DNA of 27,124 nucleotides, taken from assembly GCA_022562335.1 (NCBI GenBank), contig JADFPM010000006.1, forward strand, positions 1-27,124. Direction: 5' to 3'. The notes beneath the pieces are model-generated. The model was given only the letters and a program-made list of their open reading frames with translations, searched no databases and had not been told where the DNA came from. The translations under genes and the position numbers were made by a program. This DNA comes from Chloroflexota bacterium. GTDB lineage: Bacteria > Chloroflexota > Dehalococcoidia > Lucifugimonadales > UBA3495. Below, piece by piece: positions 7,445 through 15,979 of the stretch (its first letter is position 1; the number at the start of each line of letters is the position of its first letter).

Positions 7445-8722
7445 CTAATCCCGAATCTGCCCGTTGCCCATGACCACCCATTTGTAAGAAGTAAGCTCTC
7501 TAAGTCCCATGGGTCCTCGGGCGTGGAACTTTTGGGTGCTGATGCCGATCTCGGCGCCCAGTCCAAACTCGGCCCCGTCGGTGAACTGGGTGCTGGCGTT
7601 CACGTAAACGGCCGCCGCATCCACCTCGTCCAGGAACTTCATGGCGGAGGAATAATCCTCGGTGACGATGGCCTCAGAGTGCCCGGACCCGTAGGTCTCG
7701 ATGTGCTCTAAGGCCTCTTCCAGCGAGTCCACCACTTTGACCGCGGCCGTAAGCGACAGATATTCCCGCCCCCAATCGTCCTCGGTGGCGGGAATGGCGT
7801 TCACCTCATGACCGGGTCCCAGAAGGCTCAGCGCCCGGCTGTCGCAATGCAACTCAACTCCGGCCTTTCCAAACTCCTGGCCCATACGGGGCAAGAACTT
7901 GGGCGCAAACTCCGAGTGGACCAGCACGGTGTCCAACGCATTGCATATGCTGGGACGCCGGACCTTGGCGTTGTAAACGATGGCGATGGCCTTTTCTAGG
8001 TCGGCCATCCGGTCTACGTAGGTGTGGCATACGCCGATGCCCCCGGTGACCGACGGCATGGTAGCCCGGTCTTGCACCAACTTGATCAGCCCGGCCCCGC
8101 CCCGGGGGACCAACAAGTCGATGTATTCCTTCATCTTCAACATGGCGTCCACCAGGGAGCGGTCGGGGTTGTCCACGTACTGGACGGTGTCGGCCGGGAT
8201 GCCGGCGCTGTCGATGGATTCCCGCACCAGGCCCGATAGCGCGATGTTGGAGTGGAGGCTCTCTTTACCGCCGCGCAGGATACACGCATTGCCCGCCTTC
8301 AACGACAATACGGCGATGTCGATGGTCACGTTGGGCCGGCTTTCGTAAATGCTGCCGATCACCCCCAGGGGCACCCTCCGCCGGCCGGCCACCAAGCCGT
8401 TGGGAAGGGTGGTCATGTCTATGTTTTCTCCCACCGGGTCGGGCAACGCTGCCACGCTCCGCACACTGGCTGCCATGCCTTCGATCCGGTCGGAGGTGAG
8501 CTGAAGGCGGTCCAGCAGAGACTCGCTGAGACCGTTGGATTGCGCTTCCTTATAGTCCCTTTCGTTTTCGATCAGCAACTCGCCCTGCCGCACCTCCAGG
8601 GCCTCGGCAATATTCAGCAGAGCTCGATTCTTGACTTTGGTTGACGTGCGGGCAAGCATGCGTGCTGCCTTTTTGGCTGCGCGCCCCATTACCGCAAGAT
8701 CATCAATGGTGGTGGTGGCCAT
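7445..8722 (-). CDS. proA: Glutamate-5-semialdehyde dehydrogenase (gamma-glutamyl phosphate reductase)
   Basis: ProA (425 residues from this start) reduces gamma-glutamyl phosphate to glutamate semialdehyde with NADPH, the second step of proline synthesis. The aldehyde-dehydrogenase-like fold is clear: GVIGSIYESRPNVTIDIA, the glycine-rich cofactor region around LVPRGGAGLIKLV, the catalytic Cys at about 260 in RRPSICNA, and the C-terminal FGLGAEIGISTQKFHARGPMGLREL signature. The frame extends to a TTG at 8737, but ATG 8722 has AGGAG four bases upstream and lies one base after the stop of the retropepsin-like gene. Its partner proB is upstream on the same strand, separated by two retropepsin-like genes and a DUF2283-like ORF. 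Confidence 0.96.
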   Translation of the reverse strand: MATTTIDDLAVMGRAAKKAARMLARTSTKVKNRALLNIAEALEVRQGELLIENERDYKEAQSNGLSESLLDRLQLTSDRIEGMAASVRSVAALPDPVGENIDMTTLPNGLVAGRRRVPLGVIGSIYESRPNVTIDIAVLSLKAGNACILRGGKESLHSNIALSGLVRESIDSAGIPADTVQYVDNPDRSLVDAMLKMKEYIDLLVPRGGAGLIKLVQDRATMPSVTGGIGVCHTYVDRMADLEKAIAIVYNAKVRRPSICNALDTVLVHSEFAPKFLPRMGQEFGKAGVELHCDSRALSLLGPGHEVNAIPATEDDWGREYLSLTAAVKVVDSLEEALEHIETYGSGHSEAIVTEDYSSAMKFLDEVDAAAVYVNASTQFTDGAEFGLGAEIGISTQKFHARGPMGLRELTSYKWVVMGNGQIRD

Positions 8723-8723
8723 G

Positions 8724-9095
8724 TCACTCCTGATCAAATCCCAGAAGGTTCATAACGATGGGAATCAAAGTGTGGTTTATCGGATCGACCCCCAGGCCGA
8801 ATTCTTCAAGAGCGGTCGCGCCCAGCAGCGGCTCCGTGTTTTCGTCGCCAAAAACGCAAGATACAATGGCGGTCTCTTCGCCTATGCGTAGTGGCGCTTG
8901 GCACAATCCCAACTCCACGACGCTGCCATCGGCCAGCCGAAACGGCCGCTGATGGGTGGGCCCATGTCCAAGACGCTCCATCACGCCCTTGGGAATCAGA
9001 GTATAACTGGCCCCAGTATCCACCCATGCTTCTAAGGTCTCAAATGTTTCCTGGCCTGAATCGCCGATCTCAATTTGATAACGAAAGGTGGTCAT
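8724..9095 (-). CDS. Retropepsin-like aspartic protease homologue (canonical DTGA)
   Basis: A 123-residue single-domain clan AA protease-like protein. The catalytic motif is WVDTGASYTLIP with Asp26, the classic D-[ST]-G-[AS] signature, and the second family signature is PLLGATALEEFGLGVDP. Proteins of this size act as homodimers, each subunit giving one Asp. There is no signal peptide, so it is predicted to be cytoplasmic. Its ATG overlaps the stop of the preceding DUF2283-like ORF (ATGA), and its TGA lies one base before proA, so it is embedded in the proline operon. Substrate unknown. It is a divergent paralogue of the gene at 9328-9714. Confidence 0.82.
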   Translation of the reverse strand: MTTFRYQIEIGDSGQETFETLEAWVDTGASYTLIPKGVMERLGHGPTHQRPFRLADGSVVELGLCQAPLRIGEETAIVSCVFGDENTEPLLGATALEEFGLGVDPINHTLIPIVMNLLGFDQE

Positions 9096-9286
9096 TCCAT
9101 TACTCTCTTTAGATTGGTTGTCTCTGAAACGCCCAAGAGGGTAAATCCGTTGATGTCACTAGTCTCCCCGAGGTACCGAGCCAAAAGCCCGCCCCGCAAA
9201 TCAGAAATAAGGGATGGCATTGGCTTAGCGAAGGAAATGTAAAGGACATCTGTTTCTTTGTCGCACCTTGTCGTGACTTTTTCCGG
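9092..9286 (-). pseudogene. DUF2283-like ORF without a recognisable start codon
   Basis: Between the two retropepsin-like genes, an open minus-strand frame of 64 codons follows a TAA (9289-9287). Its translation, K-V-T-T-R-C-D-K-E-T-D-V-L-Y-I-S-F-A-K-P and later GGLLARYLGETSD then INGFTLLGVSE, follows the DUF2283 pattern (D-x-E-x-D-x-L-Y-I, then a strand ending in G-x-T-I-L). No ATG, GTG or TTG exists before the conserved core; the first ATG is codon 23. Its stop overlaps the next gene's ATG (ATGA), which suggests it was once a functional coupled gene. It may have lost its start, use a rare start codon, or contain a sequence error. The same frame upstream of the TAA reads KVDPLKLY, resembling the tail of a retropepsin-like protein. 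Confidence 0.5.
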
Positions 9287-9327
9287 TTAGTATAGTTTCA
9301 ACGGGTCCACCTTAGATAGCCATCCCG

Positions 9328-9714
9328 TCATGTATCCGCAAACGCAATGAGGCCCGCCAGCGCCGAGGGACCAAAGGGCCGGGAGTGTTCCAAAACCTCG
9401 TTGACCGGGTCTACCTTCAGGCCAAGGATCTCCAGAGCACTGGCTCCCAACAGCGGCATCGGGACATTCATGTTGGCCACCATGATCCCTCCCTCCCTGT
9501 CTTCCAGGCGAAGATAGGCCACACCAACCCGAATATCGGCCTCCCTGCTGTCGGCCAAGACGACGCGAGAGGCCACCGGGAAATCGATCCCCATGGATTC
9601 CGCCAAATCGGTGGGAAGGAACGTGTAAAAAGAACCTGCGTCAACAAGAAACTCGATTTCTTGAAGACCGTCTCTGTTTAGTCCGATGTCGGCGACTACC
9701 TTCACAAGACCCAT
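9328..9714 (-). CDS. Retropepsin-like aspartic protease homologue with DAGS active site
   Basis: A 128-residue clan AA protease-like protein, first gene after proB (23 nt gap) with a strong AGGAGG ribosome site. The signature region reads FLVDAGSFYTFLP with Asp25; Ala replaces the usual Thr/Ser, which normally hydrogen-bonds to support the catalytic dyad. The second signature PLLGASALEILGLKVDPVNEVL is intact. The substitution may lower activity or mark a binding-only protein, although the Asp itself is kept. It is a paralogue of the gene at 8724-9095, with the same fold order and the same LGAxALExLGLxVDP element. Predicted cytoplasmic. Confidence 0.78.
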   Translation of the reverse strand: MGLVKVVADIGLNRDGLQEIEFLVDAGSFYTFLPTDLAESMGIDFPVASRVVLADSREADIRVGVAYLRLEDREGGIMVANMNVPMPLLGASALEILGLKVDPVNEVLEHSRPFGPSALAGLIAFADT

Positions 9715-9737
9715 ATGCGGCCACCTCCTTTTTCCGT

Positions 9738-10934
9738 TTACAGCAGCACCAGGTTATTCCGGTGGACCACTTCCTCACCGTAATGGTACCCGAGGATGCC
9801 CGCGATCTGGCCTGATTGAACGCCCTGGATCTTGGCTATGTCTCCCGACCGGTAGTTGGCGATACCGCAGGCGATGCGCCGGCCGCCGGGACCGGCGATA
9901 AAAATGATGTCGCCCCGGCGGAACTCTCCATCCACCGCCTGGATACCCGCCGGCAGAAGGCTGCGGTTCAACTCCCGCACCGCCTTGGATGCGCCTTCAT
10001 CCACCCGCACCTCACCTTTTTGCGAGATCGCGCCCAGCATCCACCGCTTGCGCGCCTCCAATTTCTCCGCCGCCGGTTGGAACAGGGTCCCGATGGCCTC
10101 GCCCCGGGCCGCCTTCAAGACGGCGTCCTGGGCCGTGCCCCGGCACATCACCATGGCAACGCCGGATGTGGTGACCAGGCGGGCGGCTTCCAGCTTGGTG
10201 GCCATACCGCCTCTGGCCCACGGATTGAGTTCTTTCCCGGCCAGGGCTTCGATATTCTCATCGACCTCTTTCACCACGGGAATCAGGGTAGCGGTAGGGT
10301 CCTGGTTGGGGTCCGCGGTGTATAGGCCGTCGATATCGGTGAGTATGACCAGCAGATCGGCGTCCACCAGGTTGGCCACCAACGCCGACAGGCGGTCGTT
10401 GTCCCCAAAAACCTCGCCGATCTCGTCCACCGCCACCACGTCGTTCTCGTTGAGAATCGGGATGACGCCCAATTCCAACAGCCCGGTGAGGGTATTTCCA
10501 ACGTTCAAATACGATTGGCGGTCAGACAGGTCGTCGATGGTCAGCAGCGTCTGGGCCACCTGCAACCCGTTGGAATCGAACAATTCTTGGTAGGCGTGCA
10601 TCAGCCGGCTCTGCCCCACCGCTGCCAACACCTGCCGGGAGATGATGTCCCTTTCCGGATGCTCCCGCCGCAATGCCGGAGCGGCTTTATCCAGGGCTTG
10701 CCGTCCGGCGGCAATGGCGCCGGAAGTCACCAATAAAACCTCGGCCCCGTTCTCTCGCAACCAACAGATCTGGCGGACCAGGTCGGCCACCACCGCCGCA
10801 TTCAAGCCACGCGAACCCGACCCGCTGGTCAAGACGCTGGTTCCCGCTTTGACCACGATACGGCGGTAACGCAGCTTATGCGAAGTTTCTTTTTGAATCA
10901 CGGTTTTTGCCGGAGACCGGCGGGAGGCAGACAT
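9738..10934 (-). CDS. proB: Glutamate 5-kinase with C-terminal PUA domain
   Basis: ProB (398 residues from this start) phosphorylates glutamate to gamma-glutamyl phosphate, the first and feedback-regulated step of proline synthesis. The amino acid kinase domain shows VVKAGTSVLT, LLVTSGAIAAGRQAL, NENDVVAVDEI, FGDNDRLSALVA and ILTDIDGLYTADP, and a GGMATKLEAA motif near residue 230. A PUA domain occupies the last ~100 residues (KGEVRVDEGASKAVRE, FRRGDIIFIAGP). The frame extends to an ATG at 10997, but a TATAAT promoter box overlaps that codon, so the ATG at 10934, preceded by GGAAGG, is preferred. It heads the proline operon. Confidence 0.95.
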   Translation of the reverse strand: MSASRRSPAKTVIQKETSHKLRYRRIVVKAGTSVLTSGSGSRGLNAAVVADLVRQICWLRENGAEVLLVTSGAIAAGRQALDKAAPALRREHPERDIISRQVLAAVGQSRLMHAYQELFDSNGLQVAQTLLTIDDLSDRQSYLNVGNTLTGLLELGVIPILNENDVVAVDEIGEVFGDNDRLSALVANLVDADLLVILTDIDGLYTADPNQDPTATLIPVVKEVDENIEALAGKELNPWARGGMATKLEAARLVTTSGVAMVMCRGTAQDAVLKAARGEAIGTLFQPAAEKLEARKRWMLGAISQKGEVRVDEGASKAVRELNRSLLPAGIQAVDGEFRRGDIIFIAGPGGRRIACGIANYRSGDIAKIQGVQSGQIAGILGYHYGEEVVHRNNLVLL

Positions 10935-11277
10935 GGAAACGGACCTTCCAAAAGGCGCCGGATGCGAGGATAACGCTCCGGGAAATAGGGCCCTCATTAT
11001 AGCATGAGGCCATTTTGAACCTTGTCTGCCGGGTGAGAAGGCAATACAATGAGGTTGTCAGGGCCGCCTTTATTGGCGAGCCCTTTTAGAAGTTGTGTTG
11101 GACCGATTTCCCCGCGTGGGACCGGCAAGGCCCCGCCGCCGGTCAAGCTGCCTGACACCGTTTGATCCACTGATCGATCCGGGAGTAGATGAAGACTAAA
11201 CCGAATCTTGATTCCCCCAACCGGTCCTTCCCATCCGGGTTTGGCGAAGGCACCGCGTTGGCGCCAACAATGATCAC
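10935..11277. other. Divergent intergenic region between proB and mfd
   Basis: This 343-nt gap holds a perfect minus-strand TATAAT (10996-11001) for proB and an open minus-strand frame (10997-11101) whose end, including LANKGGPDNLIVL, resembles the C-terminus of PP2C-type phosphatases. No ribosome site or clear promoter for mfd was found. The PP2C resemblance is short and may be chance. Confidence 0.4.
10996..11001 (-). promoter_or_regulatory. -10 box upstream of proB
   Basis: Perfect TATAAT on the minus strand, 62 nt before the preferred proB ATG. The -35 region is weak. Its position argues against the longer proB start at 10997. Confidence 0.5.
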
Positions 11278-14200
11278 ATGTCACTAAAAGGCCTCCTTTC
11301 GGCCATATCCGCCAACCCGGCATATCAACGGCAGTTGGCGGATATTCGACATTCCCAACCACACCAGCCGGTGCCGCCGGTGACGATACGGCCGGGGGTC
11401 CGCCCGGCCTACATCGGCGCTTTGTGGCGTCAGCTTCAAGCGCCGATCTTGGTCCTCACGCCCCGGCCCGAAGACGCCCGCCGTCTCCACGACCAGTTGC
11501 TGACCTACCTGGGTGAAGACGCTCCGGCCCATCTGTTGCCGGAGCCTGAAGTCCTTCCCTTCGAACGGCTGGCGGTGGACGCCCAAACCGGAAACCAACG
11601 GCTGGCCGCCATGGCCGCCCTTGCCGCTATAGATAACGGCGCCGGTGATGCTGGGCCCGGTGAATCCCAAGACGGTCAAGATACCCTTCCTCCCCTGGTC
11701 GTGGCTTCCATAGGCGCGGCCATGCGCCTGACCCTGCCCCCGGCGGTGGTGGCTTCCCAGTCCACGGTCATCACCGTTGGGCAGAGGGTCCGCATCAACG
11801 AGCTGCTGGCCCAGTGGGTGGACCTGGGATACCACAACGAACCGCTGGTGGAAGGGCCGGGCTCCTTCAGCCACCGCGGAGGCATCATTGACGTGTTCCC
11901 CACCGACTCGGTTTCGCCCTACCGGATCGAGCTATTCGACGACGAAGTCGACACCATCCGCCGCTTCGACCCCTACACCCAGCGCTCGGTGGCCGACGCC
12001 GGATCCGTCCACCTGATCGCCGCCAGGGAGCAACTGCCCAACAAATCCGACCGCCAGCGCGTGGATGACCTCATCGCCCAGTTGGACTTCAGCCGCTGCA
12101 ACCGCCAGGTCCGGGAGCGGTTTGAAGATGAACTGGTTTCCCTGTTCTCTACTCCCAACAACGAAATACTTCCCTTCTATAACGGCCTTTTGAACCACGG
12201 CAGTCTGCTGGAATTTCTGCCCCAAAACGCATATGTCATCTTGGAGCGGGACAGCCAGATCGAGGCGGAAGCGTCGGAATTGGAGGACAGGTTCCAGCAG
12301 ATGCGCACCACCCGGGAAGATCGCGGCGAACTGCCCGAAGGGTTTCCGTCGCCGTACCGGTCCTGGGTCCAGTTCCAGGCGGAGATGCAAGATCATCGAT
12401 TGATCCCACTGCGCAGTTGGGTCAGCGACGATGAGGACCCCGTCTTCCAGCCGGCGGTAACCTACTACGGCCGGTTGGAGCAACTGGCCAGCGATCTGCG
12501 CCGTTACCGGGCGGAAGGCAAGGCGGTGGTGGCGGTGACCCAACACGCCGGCAGGGTGGCCGAGGTGCTGGAACAAGACGGAATAGGGGTCACGGTTTCC
12601 GAAACGATAGATGATCTGCCCGATGCCGGCGGGATCCGGGTGGTGGCCGGGTCGTTGCCCCAGGGTTGGACGCTGGATTGGACACTGGATGCGGACCCCG
12701 GATCTAACGGGGCCAAATCTTCCCTGGCATTGCTAACCGACGCCGAGCTGTTTGGCACCGTCAAAGAGCGCCGTTACCGTCGGACCAAGCGGGTGGAAAC
12801 CGGTCCCGATATCGTTCTGACCGATCTTACCCCCGGCAGCTACGTGGTCCACATCGACCACGGGGTGGCCCGGTTCGCCGGCACCCACCGCATGGGTGAG
12901 GGCGAGGATGAGAAAGAATACCTGGTCTTGGAATATGCCGACAACGACAAGCTCTACGTGCCGACGGACCACCTGGACCGGGTGACCGCCTACATCGGCG
13001 CTCAGGACCAGCCGCCCAACCTAACCCGGCTGAGCACGGCCGAATGGTCTAGGATCAAAGCAAAGGTGAAAGGCGCCACCAAAGACCTGGCCGAAGAATT
13101 GCTGAAGCTCCACGCCGCCCGGCAGGAGGCGAGGGGCCATGAGTTCAGTCCCGACACCACCTGGCAGCGGGAACTGGAAGACTCGTTTCCCTATGAAGAA
13201 ACCCCCGACCAGGCCAGGGCCATCGAAGAGGTTAAATCGGATATGGAGGTCATCAAGCCCATGGACCGCCTGATCTGTGGCGACGTGGGCTATGGCAAGA
13301 CCGAGGTTGCGCTGAGGGCGGCGTTCAAAACGGTGAATGACGGCTTCCAAGTGGGCATATTGGTGCCCACCACCGTGCTGGCCCAACAGCACTACGCCAC
13401 GTTCAGCGAGCGCCTCAGCCCCTACCCGGTGCGGGTGGAAGTCCTGAGCCGGTTCCGCACCGCAAAAGAACAGCAAGAGGTGATCGAAGGGCTGAAAGAC
13501 GGGTCCGTTGACATAGTCATCGGCACCCACCGCCTGCTCCAAAAGGACGTTAGCTTCAAAAACCTGGGGTTGGCGGTGGTGGATGAAGAGCAGCGGTTTG
13601 GCGTTGCCCACAAGGAGCGGTTGAAGCAGTTGCGCCGGGAAGTGGACGTATTGACCCTGAGCGCAACCCCCATCCCCCGCACGCTGAACCAGGCCCTCTC
13701 AGGCATCCGCGACCTGAGCACGATGGACACTCCACCGGAAGCCCGCCTGCCGGTGAAGACCTTTGTCTCGGAGTACAGCGAGGACGTGATCAAAGAGGCG
13801 ATCCTCCGGGAGTTGGAGCGCAACGGACAGGTCTTTTACCTGCACAACCGGGTCAAGACCATCGACCAGACGGCGGCCGAACTCGCGGAAATGGTGCCCC
13901 AGGCCCGCATCCTGGTGGGCCATGGACAGATGCCGGAAGCGGACCTGGAAGAGGTGATGCTGGCATTTGCCGCCGGCGAGGCCGACGTATTGGTATGCAC
14001 CACCATCATCGAATCGGGGCTGGACTTGCCCAACGTCAACACGCTGATCCTGGACCGGGCCGACCGGTTCGGCCTTTCCCAACTGTACCAATTGAGGGGC
14101 AGGGTGGGCCGGGGAGAGCACCGGGCCTACGCCTATCTGATGCTGCCCAAAGGCCGCCGCATCACCGAAGCAGCCGAAAAACGCATCCAGGCCATCCTGG

Positions 14201-14877
14201 AGGCATCGGAGTTGGGCTCGGGGTTTCGCATCGCCATGCGCGACCTGGAGATTCGCGGCGCCGGCAACCTATTGGGCTCGGCCCAGAGCGGGCATATATT
14301 CGACGTGGGGCTGGAACTCTATAGCCAGTTGCTCCAACAGGCGGTGGAGGAGTTAAAGCAGCAACAAGGCGAAGGGGCAGCCGAAGACAGCCTGCCGTCC
14401 ACCGAGCTGCCTCGTTTGGAACTGCCCCTTCCGGCCCGCATCCCCGATAGCTATATGGAGCACCTCCCCTCCCGCCTGGCGGTCTACCAACGCATCGCCC
14501 GCATCAAGGACCGGAGTGAGGTGGAAGATCTGCGGGAAGAGTTGCGGGACCGGTTCGGGCCCCTTCCCCAGGACACCGAAAACCTGTTGGTCCTGGCCGA
14601 CTTTCGGGTGCTGGCCGGGTCGGTGGGTATCGAGTCGGTGGTCCACCAGGGAGAATCCATCAACCTGGCTTTGGGGGTGCCCGTGGGCGGCGCCAGGGTG
14701 CCGCTGCAAAAAGCCCTGGGCCCCGCCGCCAGGGTGGGAAACCAACAGATCCAACTTTCCATGCGCCAACTGGGAGAGAATTGGATGTCTCGTTTGACCA
14801 TGATCATCCAACGGTTCCGAGCCTTCCAGGACAGTCTGCAAGCCCTGGCGGCGCCCCAGACAGCAACGGATGAATAG
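11278..14877 (+). CDS. mfd: Transcription-repair coupling factor Mfd
   Basis: A 1199-residue SF2 translocase that removes RNA polymerase stalled at DNA lesions and recruits UvrA. The N-terminal UvrB-like region includes PEVLPFERLAVD and GPGSFSHRGGIIDVFP. The RNA-polymerase-interacting CarD-like domain starts near residue 515 (LTPGSYVVHIDHGVARFAG). Helicase motifs follow: Walker A GDVGYGKT near 668, the DEEQ box in VVDEEQRFG near 768, LSATPIPRTL, and QLRGRVGRGEHRAYAYL near 937. The TRCF C-terminal domain lies at about 1048-1150 (IPDSYMEHLPSRLAVYQRIA). Length matches the family. No Shine-Dalgarno is visible before the ATG. The NmrA-like gene follows after 10 nt and is probably cotranscribed. 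Confidence 0.98.
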   Translation: MSLKGLLSAISANPAYQRQLADIRHSQPHQPVPPVTIRPGVRPAYIGALWRQLQAPILVLTPRPEDARRLHDQLLTYLGEDAPAHLLPEPEVLPFERLAVDAQTGNQRLAAMAALAAIDNGAGDAGPGESQDGQDTLPPLVVASIGAAMRLTLPPAVVASQSTVITVGQRVRINELLAQWVDLGYHNEPLVEGPGSFSHRGGIIDVFPTDSVSPYRIELFDDEVDTIRRFDPYTQRSVADAGSVHLIAAREQLPNKSDRQRVDDLIAQLDFSRCNRQVRERFEDELVSLFSTPNNEILPFYNGLLNHGSLLEFLPQNAYVILERDSQIEAEASELEDRFQQMRTTREDRGELPEGFPSPYRSWVQFQAEMQDHRLIPLRSWVSDDEDPVFQPAVTYYGRLEQLASDLRRYRAEGKAVVAVTQHAGRVAEVLEQDGIGVTVSETIDDLPDAGGIRVVAGSLPQGWTLDWTLDADPGSNGAKSSLALLTDAELFGTVKERRYRRTKRVETGPDIVLTDLTPGSYVVHIDHGVARFAGTHRMGEGEDEKEYLVLEYADNDKLYVPTDHLDRVTAYIGAQDQPPNLTRLSTAEWSRIKAKVKGATKDLAEELLKLHAARQEARGHEFSPDTTWQRELEDSFPYEETPDQARAIEEVKSDMEVIKPMDRLICGDVGYGKTEVALRAAFKTVNDGFQVGILVPTTVLAQQHYATFSERLSPYPVRVEVLSRFRTAKEQQEVIEGLKDGSVDIVIGTHRLLQKDVSFKNLGLAVVDEEQRFGVAHKERLKQLRREVDVLTLSATPIPRTLNQALSGIRDLSTMDTPPEARLPVKTFVSEYSEDVIKEAILRELERNGQVFYLHNRVKTIDQTAAELAEMVPQARILVGHGQMPEADLEEVMLAFAAGEADVLVCTTIIESGLDLPNVNTLILDRADRFGLSQLYQLRGRVGRGEHRAYAYLMLPKGRRITEAAEKRIQAILEASELGSGFRIAMRDLEIRGAGNLLGSAQSGHIFDVGLELYSQLLQQAVEELKQQQGEGAAEDSLPSTELPRLELPLPARIPDSYMEHLPSRLAVYQRIARIKDRSEVEDLREELRDRFGPLPQDTENLLVLADFRVLAGSVGIESVVHQGESINLALGVPVGGARVPLQKALGPAARVGNQQIQLSMRQLGENWMSRLTMIIQRFRAFQDSLQALAAPQTATDE

Positions 14878-14887
14878 GACCTGAGAG

Positions 14888-15820
14888 ATGAAACCGAACC
14901 CCGGCGGCGATGCGGAGATCAACGTGGTCACCGGGGCCTTTAGCTACACCGGGAAGTACATCGCCCAACGGCTCCTCTCCATGGGCAAAACCGTCACCAC
15001 CCTGACCAATCACCCGCAACGGTCTGACCCTTTCCTGAAACCGGTCCAGATCCACCCTTACGACTTCAATGACCCGCGCCAACTCGCGGAGAGCCTTCAA
15101 GGGGCCACCACGCTTTACAACACCTACTGGATCCGCTTTGCCCGGGGCCGGTCGACATTCGATCTGGCGGTGAAGAATTCCGAGGCGCTTATCGATGCGG
15201 CCAAGGCAGCGGGTGTCCGCAAAGTGGTGCACATCAGCATCACCAACCCCTCGGCCGATTCTGAATTGCCTTACTTCCGGGGCAAAGCGCTGGTGGAGCA
15301 AGCCATCATTCGCTCCGGTCTGGAATACGCGATCATCCGGCCTACCCTGGTATTTGGCGCCGAAGACATCTTGCTCAATAATATCGCCTGGTTCCTCAGA
15401 AGATCCCCGGTCTTCCCCATCAGCGGGTCCGGTGATTACCCGGTCCAGCCGGTGTGCGTCGAGGACCTGGCCGGCCTGGCGGTGGCCTCCGGCCAGGAGA
15501 CGATCAGCAAGGTGATAGACGCCGCCGGTCCGGAAACATACACCTACATCGAGTTCGTACGTATGGTTGCGCAAAAGGTCAACGGCAGGGCGAAGCTGAT
15601 TCACGTCCCGCCTGCGGTGCTCCTGGGTTTCGCCAACATGATGAACCTTCTCGTCCGCGACGTGGTCCTCACCAAGGACGAGATACGGGGATTGATGGCG
15701 GGTTTGTTGGTCTCCAATGATCCTCCCACCGGCGCAACGCCGCTCAGTGACTGGCTGGACCAGAATCACCACCTGTTGGGAATGAGATACGCTTCTGAGA
15801 TCAAGCGGCACTATCGGTAG
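14888..15820 (+). CDS. NmrA/NDUFA9-like NAD(P)-binding protein (atypical SDR)
   Basis: A 310-residue Rossmann-fold protein of the atypical short-chain dehydrogenase group (NmrA or complex I NDUFA9-like). The nucleotide-binding motif is VTGAFSYTGKYIAQRL, a variant G-x(4)-TG pattern, and later segments VRKVVHISITNPS, YFRGKALVEQAI and YAIIRPTLVFG are standard for the family. The YxxxK motif of classical enzymes is replaced by YFRGK. The C-terminal third (LLGFANMMNLLVRDVVLTKDEIRGLMAGL) resembles the substrate or membrane-proximal region of NDUFA9-like proteins. It starts 10 nt after mfd with a GAGAG ribosome site. Substrate unknown; a quinone- or sugar-related reductase, or a regulatory NAD(P) sensor, are all possible. 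Confidence 0.82.
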   Translation: MKPNPGGDAEINVVTGAFSYTGKYIAQRLLSMGKTVTTLTNHPQRSDPFLKPVQIHPYDFNDPRQLAESLQGATTLYNTYWIRFARGRSTFDLAVKNSEALIDAAKAAGVRKVVHISITNPSADSELPYFRGKALVEQAIIRSGLEYAIIRPTLVFGAEDILLNNIAWFLRRSPVFPISGSGDYPVQPVCVEDLAGLAVASGQETISKVIDAAGPETYTYIEFVRMVAQKVNGRAKLIHVPPAVLLGFANMMNLLVRDVVLTKDEIRGLMAGLLVSNDPPTGATPLSDWLDQNHHLLGMRYASEIKRHYR

Positions 15821-15979
15821 CGAAACCGGTATATCGAAACCAGCCGCCGCCGCCAGGCGTATATCATTCAAACTCGGCAACGCTGCCTTTGGCGGGAAAG
15901 ACGCCGAACCCCAAACCGGGTCTGTTCATCTAAGCTATTAAGAATACGACTGCCTTTTCTACTCAGGGAGGTTAAAACC

